From contig JABINZ010000160.1 of assembly GCA_018698135.1 (NCBI GenBank), forward strand, positions 1-58,771: a stretch of 58,771 bases of DNA, read 5' to 3'. The notes below the pieces were generated by a model, which had not been told where the DNA came from, searched no databases, and saw only the letters and a list, made by a program, of their open reading frames with translations. The stretch is from Bacteroidota bacterium (GTDB taxonomy: Bacteria > Bacteroidota > Bacteroidia > CAILMK01 > JAAYUY01). The position numbers were made by a program, and so were the translations under genes. Shown here one piece after another: positions 25,450-33,898 of this stretch. Numbering within the stretch: the stretch's first letter is position 1; each line of letters opens with the position of its first letter.

Positions 25450-27801
25450 ATGATTAAGTCAAAAAAAATAGTCCAAATTGTTATATTCTTCATAGCCTCC
25501 TTATTGTTTGCAAACGCTCTTTATGCTCAGAAACAAGCCAGCATTACAGGAGTTGTAATTGATGGTGATTCAAAGAAAATACTTGAAAGAGCAAATGTTC
25601 AATTAAATCCAACAACAATTGGAGGCGTTACAAATGAGCATGGTGAATTTCATTTAAAAAATATTACTCCTGGAAACTACACTATACAAGTAACATTTAT
25701 GGGCTATAACCCAATTTCCAAAAAGATAACTTTATCTGCAGGAGAAACCAAAGTCATTAGCTTTTCAATGGCAACAACATATTTTGAACTTAGTGAAGTT
25801 ATTATTAAGGATTGGGCACAAAAGCATGTTCCTTATGTAAAGTCTGATCTGTCAAAAATTGAAATAGAAGCACTGGGAACCCGCGACTTAGGAGATTATC
25901 TTCGTTCAGTTCCTAACGTTTCAGCCATCCGAAAAGGTGGTACTCAACTTGACCCGGTTGTGAGAGGATTCAAATACGATCAACTTAATGTACGAATTGA
26001 TGGTTTTTTACGAATTGAAGGAGGATGCCCTAATCGTATGGATCCAAATGTTTCTCATATTGAAGTGGATGATATTGAAAAAATTGAAATTATAAAAGGC
26101 CCATATGCATTAAAGTATGGACCTGCTTTTGGAGGTTTTGTAAATATTATCACAAGCAAACCTACACCATTTGAAAGCAGCAAATTTGAAGTTCATGCCC
26201 GAGGAATTAAAGGATATGAGAGCAGCTGGAATGGCACAAAAGACAGAATAAATGTTAAATTAGGCAACAATAAGGTCTACTTTAACCTTTCAGGCAACAA
26301 TCAAAAATATGGTGACTACAGAGATGGAAATGGATTAACAGTTCCATCTAAATTCAGAAAATATTCTTTTACAGCTGAAGCCGGATATAAACCTAAAAAA
26401 AATCATGAGTTTCTATATTCATATGTTACATCTCATGGTAGAGATGTAAAGTTCGCTAGCCTGCCCATGGATGAGCGCTTGGATGACACCTGGCTTATGT
26501 CGGCTCAGTATATTATTATGAAGCCAACTGAAAACATCAAGAAAATACAATTCAGGGTATTTGAATCCAATGTGCACCACGTAATGGATACACGAGAGAA
26601 ATCTATTTCTGACACAGTGCTGGCAGTTTCAACAGTAGATGCTATTGTAAAAGGTGTTTCTGCTGGAATGGGATTAAAAGCTGGAGATGGAGGAACATTG
26701 ATAGTTGGTGCTGGATTTGAGCATACTTTTAAAGATGGCAAACGGGTTAAAACCATGTATAAAATGCCTGCTGAGCCATTTATTCCAACAAAAATTGAGA
26801 ATTTGATGAATGCTATCATCACCAACTTTGGAACAGTAGCTGAATTTGAAAAAAAGATGGAAACAATAACCTTGGTTGCAGCAGTCAGATTTGATTTGAA
26901 TTCTGCAACTTCAAATCCGATTATTGTTTACAAAGCTGGATCATCTGCAATACAGGATACTATCTCAGAAGTAAAATCACAGTTTGCTAACGTTAGCTTC
27001 AGCTTTGGATTAAACAAATACCTAACAGAACATTTAACAGCTGGTATCGCTATCGGCAGAGGTGTTCGAAGCCCTAATATGTTGGAACGATACGTAAATT
27101 TACTGCCAATTGGCTACGACAACTATGATTATTTAGGAGACCCGGCCATTAAACCTGAAGCTAATCATCAAGCCGATCTCACTTTTAAATATGAAACAGA
27201 TGAAATTGGAAGAATTACTTTGAATGGATTTTATTCAGTGGTTACAAATTACATTTCGGCTCGTCAGATTCCTCCGGCAGAATACCTCCCCAACTCGACA
27301 GGTGTATTAGGTGTAAAAGAATTTTACAATGCAGACTTGGTATTTTTCAGAGGAATTGAACTCACATACTCAACTCCATCTACCTATAAATTAGGAGGTT
27401 CTGTTATCGCATCCTACACACACGCTACCATGTCATCTGCTTGGGACAAACTTCTTGAAATTAAGAATGATGCGTTATACGAAATTCCTCCATTTGAAAG
27501 TACAATTTCAATTCACTACAAAATGCTTTCTAACCGACTGGTTCCAAGAGCTTCCATTAGGTTCGTTGCAGCTCAAAACTATGTTTCAGAAGCGTTTCAT
27601 GAACAGCCAACTGCTGGTTTTGTTGTGGGAAATGCAGGAATAACCTATAAGCACAGTGTAATTGTAAGTATTTCAGGTGGTGTCAACAATATTCTCGACA
27701 CCCCTTATTTCGAACATCTCAGCAGAAGAATGATCGGTTCAAATAGAGATTTCTTCGAACCCGGAAGAATCTTCTACATTAACTTGATTGTAAATATTTA
27801 A
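25450..27801 (+). CDS. TonB-dependent receptor, OprC/NosA-like copper type, copy 2
   Basis: A 783-residue paralogue of the receptor at 22248. Signal peptide 1-26 (ALYAQ), carboxypeptidase-regulatory-like domain (SITGVVIDGD, GGVTNEHGEFHL, FMGYNPISK), plug (PVVRGFKYDQLNVRIDG, IEIIKGPYALKYGP) and barrel. The copper-type residues are kept: EGGCPNRMDP gives Cys193 and Met197, and HHVMD gives His377 and Met379, again 184 residues apart. Barrel regions outside these motifs differ, so the two may prefer different chelates or concentrations. It heads a seven-gene run to 34692 with no strong terminator inside. Confidence 0.88.
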   Translation: MIKSKKIVQIVIFFIASLLFANALYAQKQASITGVVIDGDSKKILERANVQLNPTTIGGVTNEHGEFHLKNITPGNYTIQVTFMGYNPISKKITLSAGETKVISFSMATTYFELSEVIIKDWAQKHVPYVKSDLSKIEIEALGTRDLGDYLRSVPNVSAIRKGGTQLDPVVRGFKYDQLNVRIDGFLRIEGGCPNRMDPNVSHIEVDDIEKIEIIKGPYALKYGPAFGGFVNIITSKPTPFESSKFEVHARGIKGYESSWNGTKDRINVKLGNNKVYFNLSGNNQKYGDYRDGNGLTVPSKFRKYSFTAEAGYKPKKNHEFLYSYVTSHGRDVKFASLPMDERLDDTWLMSAQYIIMKPTENIKKIQFRVFESNVHHVMDTREKSISDTVLAVSTVDAIVKGVSAGMGLKAGDGGTLIVGAGFEHTFKDGKRVKTMYKMPAEPFIPTKIENLMNAIITNFGTVAEFEKKMETITLVAAVRFDLNSATSNPIIVYKAGSSAIQDTISEVKSQFANVSFSFGLNKYLTEHLTAGIAIGRGVRSPNMLERYVNLLPIGYDNYDYLGDPAIKPEANHQADLTFKYETDEIGRITLNGFYSVVTNYISARQIPPAEYLPNSTGVLGVKEFYNADLVFFRGIELTYSTPSTYKLGGSVIASYTHATMSSAWDKLLEIKNDALYEIPPFESTISIHYKMLSNRLVPRASIRFVAAQNYVSEAFHEQPTAGFVVGNAGITYKHSVIVSISGGVNNILDTPYFEHLSRRMIGSNRDFFEPGRIFYINLIVNI

Positions 27802-27810
27802 TTGAAAATC

Positions 27811-28212
27811 ATGAAAAATTATTATAAAGTTATTGGACTCATATTGATTCTGTTAAGCGGAATGCTATTTCTTTCCTGTGAAGAAAACAAAGAAGACGTT
27901 TCAATAACATATGCAGTAAAAGGCTTAAGCTCTGATTTTAATGTCACTTTCCTCAATGAAGATGAAGAAACTATTCGGATAGACTCCGTATTGACAGACG
28001 ATTGGAATTATTCTTTCATTGGAAATAAAGGAGACATCGTATATATCTATGTTCGCTACCATGAGGATGCAAGCTTATCCAGCAACTTTTACGTAGGCAT
28101 AGAAGTAAATGGTAAAGCCTATAAATATTCAAACTCATTTGATAAAGACTGGGGAACCGCAGGTGGAAAATACAGGTATCAAATCATTCGCTCAGGAACT
28201 GTCCCTTTTTAA
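27811..28212 (+). CDS. small lipoprotein paired with receptor 2
   Basis: A 133-residue lipoprotein (lipobox LFLSC, Cys23) starting at ATG 27811; the longer frame would need a TTG at 27802. The mature protein starts with an acidic run (CEENKED), then YAVKGLSSDFNVTFL, GDIVYIYVRYHED and ends SGTVPF. The shared YA-KGLSS-, the GD/GE-V-Y segment and the GTVPF ending show it is a paralogue of the lipoprotein at 24633. No known family recognised. It is 9 bases after receptor 2. Confidence 0.75.
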   Translation: MKNYYKVIGLILILLSGMLFLSCEENKEDVSITYAVKGLSSDFNVTFLNEDEETIRIDSVLTDDWNYSFIGNKGDIVYIYVRYHEDASLSSNFYVGIEVNGKAYKYSNSFDKDWGTAGGKYRYQIIRSGTVPF

Positions 28213-28243
28213 AATTTTCAAAAACAATTAATCTTTAGTTCAT

Positions 28244-30583
28244 ATGAAAAACTTACGCATACTGATAATCGTACTAGCTGTATCAGTACTATCAACCGTC
28301 AACCTTTTTGCACAACATAGCCTTAAAGGGAAAGTAATTGACAATGAAACAAAAGAAGGTTTAATAGGAGCCAGCATTCAAATTGCTGGAACAGAAATTG
28401 GAACAGCTACAAATGTTCAAAGCGAATTTGAGGTAAAATCTAAAGTTGCTTTTGATCTAATCATTGTTTCATACACAGGATATGAAACAAAGAAAGTTGC
28501 TGTTTCAGGTGATTTTATAATTATTGCTCTGGAACCAACAGCCATTGAGCTCGATCAAACCATTGTTACAGCAAGCAGAGATCAACAGGACAGAAAAGAT
28601 GCATCTGTATCGATGAATAAAATTCAGAAAGCTGAGCTCAAAGAAATAAATGCCAATTTTCATAGTCAGGTGTTAAGTCGGGTTGCCAGTATTCATATTG
28701 CAGATTTTGGGAATGAGCAAATGTCGATCAGTATACGTGAACCACTTTCATTTTCCAGAAGCCATGTGGTCATACTTGAGGATGGAATTCCTATTGGTCC
28801 TACAGCACTTACTTCAGGTGGCGATATTAACAATATCAACCTTCATGGTATAGGGGCTGTTGAAGTTTTGCGAGGTCCAAATTCATCACTTTATGGAAGT
28901 GAAGCAATTGGAGGAACAATAAACTACCTTTTATCTAGTCCAACATTAGTTCCAACTGCAGGTTTTACACTTATTGGAAATGATTTAGGTTATAAGAAAG
29001 TTGGATTTAATGCTTCAAACACTTTTAAAAAGTTTGGAATTGCAGCATCTGGCTATTGGGCTCAGCGCAGAAATGGATACAGACAACATTCCGATATGGA
29101 TAAACTCACTTTTACACTGAAAGCAGAATATTTGTTTTCTTACAAAACAAAACTAACAGCAGCTTTAACCTATTTTGATTTCACAACCGATTTTGCAGGA
29201 AGTCTGGATAGTGCAGAGTTTTATACTGATGACTCGTATAACCAACATACGTTTGCTTATGTCAACAGCAAAGGATTAAGATCTTATATAAGATTAGATC
29301 ATTATTGGAACGAAAACAGCAAAACATTTTTCACAGCTTTTGTGCGAAATTTCAACGAAGAAGAAGTCCCAACTTACAGAATCCGAGCAATTGCTTATTA
29401 TCCTACAACCAAATATGCAGGTGAATTTGTTGACGAACAATACAATAGTGTAGGTTTAATTGCTCAGCACAAACAAAAACTTAAATTTCTGAACTCATCT
29501 TTAATTGGAGGTATTAGTTCTAACTACACCCCTGAATTGTACTACAGCGAAGTAATTGATGTCACCGAAGAAAATGGCGTTTATACCGATTACAAAATGA
29601 CAGGGCCGGAAATTCAGGATTTCAATGCAGTTTTGCTCAGTTCAGCAGCCTACCTGCATTATGAAATTACTCCTATTGAAAAAATGAAAGTACTGGCTGC
29701 ACTGCGCTACGACCGATTGGATTATATCTACGACAATCATTTAGATCCAAATGATATATCAGGTGCACGCGATACGACTGATGCATTCCAGCATTTAAGT
29801 CCTAAAATTGGTTTGACGTATGATTTAGGCAAAAACCGTGGTTTCTATGCAAACTATAGTATTGGTTTTGCTCCTCCATCATTTAATCAATTATACAAAA
29901 CAACAAAGGTTCCTGTTCTGAAACCTTCAACCTATTACAATTATGAATTTGGTGGCTGGTATAGTTTTGCCAAAAAGAAAGGATCGGTTGATATTAGCTT
30001 GTATAGAGCTGATGGTAAAAACGAAATCGTAGAAGTGTATGAAGGAGGTGCATCTACTTTAAAAAGTGTAGGTGAAACAAGACATAGCGGAGTAGAATAT
30101 ACATTTAAGTACAAATTCCTTAAGGATTTTAACTTCCGATTTTCTGGCAGCAATTCTATACACGAATACATTTCATTTGACGAGGGTGCCCATGATTACA
30201 GCGGTAATGAAATGAGCATTGCTCCTCATTTTATCGCAAACTCATCATTAACCTATAAACCGCTAAAAAACAAACTAAAGGGATTATGGATAAGTGCTGA
30301 ATGGCAATATATTAGTGAATATTACATGAATGAAGACAACTCAGAAAAATATGGTGGTTATAATTTTGGCAATGCTCGTTTAGGTTATACATTTAAAAGT
30401 GCAAGTATATGGTTCAACGTATTGAATGTTACCGATGAATTATTTGCAGCAAGAGCAAGCAAATCCTATTATGGGAACCCAACTAACCCCATTATTGTCA
30501 GGAGCTATTCCCCTGGAATTCACAGAACATTAGAACTGGGTATATCCTATAACTTCACTGGAAAGAAAAAACAAACAAAATAA
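28244..30583 (+). CDS. TonB-dependent receptor, third type, unknown ligand
   Basis: A 779-residue receptor: signal peptide 1-24 (VNLFAQ), carboxypeptidase-regulatory-like domain (LKGKVIDNETKEGLIGASIQ), TonB-box-like DQTIVTASRD, plug (SISIREPLSFSRSHVVILEDG, GAVEVLRGPNSSLYGSEAIGG) and barrel. It lacks the CxxxM pair of the two copper-type receptors, and I see no cysteine in it, so it is not a third copy. The sequence looks closer to general siderophore or cobalamin receptors. It follows the lipoprotein by 31 bases and precedes the DUF4198-like gene by 10. Confidence 0.87.
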   Translation: MKNLRILIIVLAVSVLSTVNLFAQHSLKGKVIDNETKEGLIGASIQIAGTEIGTATNVQSEFEVKSKVAFDLIIVSYTGYETKKVAVSGDFIIIALEPTAIELDQTIVTASRDQQDRKDASVSMNKIQKAELKEINANFHSQVLSRVASIHIADFGNEQMSISIREPLSFSRSHVVILEDGIPIGPTALTSGGDINNINLHGIGAVEVLRGPNSSLYGSEAIGGTINYLLSSPTLVPTAGFTLIGNDLGYKKVGFNASNTFKKFGIAASGYWAQRRNGYRQHSDMDKLTFTLKAEYLFSYKTKLTAALTYFDFTTDFAGSLDSAEFYTDDSYNQHTFAYVNSKGLRSYIRLDHYWNENSKTFFTAFVRNFNEEEVPTYRIRAIAYYPTTKYAGEFVDEQYNSVGLIAQHKQKLKFLNSSLIGGISSNYTPELYYSEVIDVTEENGVYTDYKMTGPEIQDFNAVLLSSAAYLHYEITPIEKMKVLAALRYDRLDYIYDNHLDPNDISGARDTTDAFQHLSPKIGLTYDLGKNRGFYANYSIGFAPPSFNQLYKTTKVPVLKPSTYYNYEFGGWYSFAKKKGSVDISLYRADGKNEIVEVYEGGASTLKSVGETRHSGVEYTFKYKFLKDFNFRFSGSNSIHEYISFDEGAHDYSGNEMSIAPHFIANSSLTYKPLKNKLKGLWISAEWQYISEYYMNEDNSEKYGGYNFGNARLGYTFKSASIWFNVLNVTDELFAARASKSYYGNPTNPIIVRSYSPGIHRTLELGISYNFTGKKKQTK

Positions 30584-30593
30584 GCCTACATAC

Positions 30594-31562
30594 ATGTATA
30601 CAAAACTGAAAACTGTCAGTATTATCCTTTTGTTATTCATGAGTTCATGCTTTTGTTTTGCACAAGAAAACATTTGGTTATCAGGTGATCCACCACCTCA
30701 GGCAAAGCGCGTGGTTAGGCCTTCAGGTATGCAACATTATATGGCTTTTCGAAACAACAGAGGTCAGGAAAAACTAATTCTTTGGCCACGTAATGGAGAC
30801 ACACCAAAAGGTTCATCTTACATTGACTCTTTTAATACTGAACCGGAAATATTTGTTGTTTCTCCAGCTGGCGATTTGCTTGAATACAATTTATCAACTT
30901 CAGATAAAGGCTTTGCACTAACCTATGCTTTTGATTTGGAAGGCTACCATAATATTTATTTCCTTTGGAAAGAAGTGCGAGACGAAACCTTGTTTGTTCA
31001 TGTTGCAAAAGCTGAACGATTAAACCATAAATGTCAAAATGGACATCGAAGTATCTCAGGTAAAATCAAGGTAAAATCTTTTCCCGAAATTGTTCCGTTT
31101 GAAATAATCAGGAACAGGTTTAAACCTACTGAAGATTTTCATTTAATTCTTGCATCTGGAAATGTTGCTAGTTTTAGTGCTTTGGAAAACAATGAAGCAA
31201 TTGAAGATGTTGAATTCATTTTTGTCACAGAAAAAGGCTGGTCAAAAACAGTTAATGCAAATGAAAAGGGAATAGCCGAATTTCAGATACCTGAAGACTA
31301 TTTCTCCAAAATGAAAGAACTAAACAAGGATGAAACATATCACTTTTTATTAACAGCAAAATATTCAAACAGTACAAGTGGCGAATACCAAGGAAAAGCC
31401 TATAGCAAAATTTCTTATGTATGTACCTATGCAGGCGATTATGAGCCAAGCCCATCCTTATACAAATCATCCTTCTGGCCTATCATCATCATCCTATTTT
31501 CAACACTGGCAATAGGCTCATTTATTTTTTATAGCAGAAGCAAACGAAGACGATTTTATTAA
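30594..31562 (+). CDS. exported DUF4198-like protein with C-terminal membrane anchor
   Basis: A 322-residue protein with a signal peptide (1-23, FCFAQ), two beta-rich parts and a TM helix at about 292-313 followed by a basic tail (SRSKRRRFY). Residues about 165-285 (IVPFEIIRNRF, AIEDVEFIFVTEKGW, NEKGIAEFQIPED) resemble DUF4198/NikM-like proteins, which accompany metal uptake systems. A cluster H145-K-C147-x3-H151 (in NHKCQNGH) could bind a metal. So it is likely a periplasmic, inner-membrane-tethered component. Family assignment is by pattern only. Confidence 0.6.
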   Translation: MYTKLKTVSIILLLFMSSCFCFAQENIWLSGDPPPQAKRVVRPSGMQHYMAFRNNRGQEKLILWPRNGDTPKGSSYIDSFNTEPEIFVVSPAGDLLEYNLSTSDKGFALTYAFDLEGYHNIYFLWKEVRDETLFVHVAKAERLNHKCQNGHRSISGKIKVKSFPEIVPFEIIRNRFKPTEDFHLILASGNVASFSALENNEAIEDVEFIFVTEKGWSKTVNANEKGIAEFQIPEDYFSKMKELNKDETYHFLLTAKYSNSTSGEYQGKAYSKISYVCTYAGDYEPSPSLYKSSFWPIIIILFSTLAIGSFIFYSRSKRRRFY

Positions 31563-31566
31563 AACG

Positions 31567-32607
31567 ATGCAGATGAATAAGATCAAACATAAAATCAATC
31601 TTGCAAATATCTCACGATTCAGAACCATTATTCAAATTCTGAGTTTCATACTCATTATGTATGGTGGCTATGCAGCAATTACGATCAGCGAGCGCATTCC
31701 TACTTTTGCCTGCCCTTATGCAACAGGAAGCGCAGGAACCTGCTATCTTATTGCCATGCAACATGGACTTCACATTACATGGGCTGATTTTGCCAGCTAT
31801 AGGGGATTTGGTTTTTACACAGGACTTTTGATTTTCCTTGCCTGGTTTATTGTTTTCAATAAGTCGTGGTGTGGATTTGTTTGTCCACTTGGAACCATAC
31901 AGGACTGGATTACAAAATTGCGCAAGCTGCTGGGCATTGCTTTCACAAAATACGATTCTAAATTGTTTAAAAAACTGAGGTTTATCAAATTCATTGTATT
32001 GGGTTTGCTCATTTTGATTCCCCTTGGAATGAGTAACTCACTTTTTGGATTACCTCACTTTTCTCATGACTTGGGAGCTCCTTTCTGCCAGATATGTCCT
32101 GGCAGAACGGTTCTCCCTTTATTTACAGGTAGCACATCTGAATTATTCATTGATTTTGCAAACAATACAACCATATTCATGTCTACTTTGGGTATCATAA
32201 TTTTTGTCACTTTCATTATTGGATCATTCTTTAAAAAGAGATTCTTTTGCTTTTTCTGCCCTATGAGTGCTTTGCAATTTTTGTTTAGCAGAATCGGATT
32301 ATTGAGGATGACAAAAGTGGGTAGCGTATGTACAAAATGTGGGAACTGTTCACGGGTTTGTGATATTGGAATTGAACAAATTGCAGAAGACATCACCAGT
32401 AAATTCATTGTAAAAGACGATTGTATGATGTGCTTCAAATGTGTAGAAGCCTGCCCAGAGAATGATTGTTTGAAAGTATCCTTTGCAGGTATTTCTATTT
32501 TGAACTCAACAGATGAAGGATTTTTTAAACGCTATTCAGACAGTAAAACCTTCAAGATTGATACAGATAGCAAGGAATTAATTGACCAAAAGAAGAAAAA
32601 TGACTAA
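31567..32607 (+). CDS. NapH/CcoG-like membrane polyferredoxin
   Basis: A 346-residue inner membrane iron-sulfur protein. Hydrophobic spans lie at about 20-40, 82-98, 138-156 and 202-221. Cys pairs next to membrane spans are W-C102-GFV-C106-P, C174-QI-C177-P and C228-FF-C231-P, as in NapH, NosR and CcoG. Two [4Fe-4S] motifs follow near the C-terminus (Cys255/258/261/265 and Cys286/289/292/296). Known relatives move electrons across or along the membrane; CcoG reduces Cu(II). Here it would feed electrons either to a metal on the periplasmic side or to the activase/double-cubane pair encoded next. It overlaps the next gene by 8 bases. Confidence 0.85.
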   Translation: MQMNKIKHKINLANISRFRTIIQILSFILIMYGGYAAITISERIPTFACPYATGSAGTCYLIAMQHGLHITWADFASYRGFGFYTGLLIFLAWFIVFNKSWCGFVCPLGTIQDWITKLRKLLGIAFTKYDSKLFKKLRFIKFIVLGLLILIPLGMSNSLFGLPHFSHDLGAPFCQICPGRTVLPLFTGSTSELFIDFANNTTIFMSTLGIIIFVTFIIGSFFKKRFFCFFCPMSALQFLFSRIGLLRMTKVGSVCTKCGNCSRVCDIGIEQIAEDITSKFIVKDDCMMCFKCVEACPENDCLKVSFAGISILNSTDEGFFKRYSDSKTFKIDTDSKELIDQKKKND

Positions 32608-33898
32608 AAATAAATCCCAAAATACAATTTCGCGCTACGAAAGGATGAAGAAAACCTCCACCGTTCATTTGGCGATGGAATATGCTAAAAGCTTGAAAGA
32701 AGTTGTCGATGATTTCCCTTACAATCCCGAAAGCATGTATTTCTTTTATGACAGAATGAATGCGTTTTTGGATGCTGAAAACACGGATTTAGCGAATAAG
32801 AAAGTCATTGCTACTTCCTGTATTTTTGTGCCTGAAGAAATTATTTATGCTTTGGGAGCAATACCGCTACGCATTTGCAATGGGGCATATTCCTATGATC
32901 AGATAGGTGCTGAATTTATGCCTGCCAAAGCATGTCCTTTAGTCAAATCAACAATTGGACAACTTCACGTCAATAATTTCCCAATGGGTGCCAAACCACA
33001 ACTCATTGTTAACCCAACTTCTTGCGATTATAAAAAGAAAATGCCTGAAGTAGAAACAGCTTCTGAAATTGAGTTTTATACGCTTGAACTACCCGCTACA
33101 AAAGAAACAGAAGCATCCAAAAGTTATTGGATACAATCAATTGATGCTTTTATAAAAAAACTGGAAAAAACAACTGGAAATAAACTAACACGTAAAAAGC
33201 TCAAAGAAGCCATTAATTTAGTTAGTCAGGCTCAACAGCAATATCGCAGATTGCACACCATAAGAAAGCAGGGCCCTGTTATTTGGGGAAAAGATGTTAT
33301 TCTACTATCCAATAGTTACTTCTTCGAAGACATTAGAAAATGGACTGAACAACTTGAAAAACTTAATGATGAACTAGAAGTACGAGTTGAAAACAAGCAA
33401 TATGTGGTGAAGGAAAATGCACCAAAAATTTTGCTTACCGGTTCACCCTCTATTTTTCCTAATTTGAAAACACCCGTATTGATTGAACAAATGGGCGGAC
33501 TCATTGTAGCCGATGAATTTTGTTCCTCCAACCGTTTGCTTTATGATACAGTGGCTGTGGATGAATGGTTTTTATACGACATGATTCCGGCATTAGCCGA
33601 TCGTTACCTCAAACCTTGTACTTGTCCGAATTTAACTCCAAACACTGATAGAGACCGAAAACTCATCAATACAGCAAAAGAATTTAGCGCTGATGGAGTC
33701 ATCTATCAGGCTTTTGCCGGATGTCAGTTATATGAAATGGAATCGCTGCGTATTGCTAAAAAGTTAGAACAAGAAGGCATTCCCATGCTCTACATCGAAA
33801 CAGATTATAATCCTGATGATTTAGGTCAGTTATCAACCCGAATAGAAGCTTTTCTCGAATCCTTAAAAGCAAAGAAATCTAAAACTCAAATAGCATGA
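32600..33898 (+). CDS. HgdB/BcrC-family double-cubane-cluster-type protein
   Basis: A 432-residue 2-hydroxyacyl-CoA dehydratase D-component family protein. ATG 32600 is chosen because its ATGACTAA overlaps the previous stop; the longer frame begins with TTG at 32582. Cysteines at 74, 112, 142, 308, 340, 342 and 375 sit in family contexts (TSCIFVPEEI, KACPLVKS, TSCDYKK, CTCPNL, GCQLYEMES). No second dehydratase subunit is present, as in two-gene double-cubane-cluster protein systems (E. coli YjiM/YjiL). Those use an ATP-driven reductase to reach very low potential and reduce small molecules. The substrate here is unknown; the context suggests a metal complex or its ligand. Confidence 0.8.
   Translation: MTKNKSQNTISRYERMKKTSTVHLAMEYAKSLKEVVDDFPYNPESMYFFYDRMNAFLDAENTDLANKKVIATSCIFVPEEIIYALGAIPLRICNGAYSYDQIGAEFMPAKACPLVKSTIGQLHVNNFPMGAKPQLIVNPTSCDYKKKMPEVETASEIEFYTLELPATKETEASKSYWIQSIDAFIKKLEKTTGNKLTRKKLKEAINLVSQAQQQYRRLHTIRKQGPVIWGKDVILLSNSYFFEDIRKWTEQLEKLNDELEVRVENKQYVVKENAPKILLTGSPSIFPNLKTPVLIEQMGGLIVADEFCSSNRLLYDTVAVDEWFLYDMIPALADRYLKPCTCPNLTPNTDRDRKLINTAKEFSADGVIYQAFAGCQLYEMESLRIAKKLEQEGIPMLYIETDYNPDDLGQLSTRIEAFLESLKAKKSKTQIA

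Noticed and set aside
28244-30583. Third copy of the copper-type receptor
   Set aside because: No CxxxM or HxM pair, different plug and barrel sequence, and no GTVPF lipoprotein behind it.
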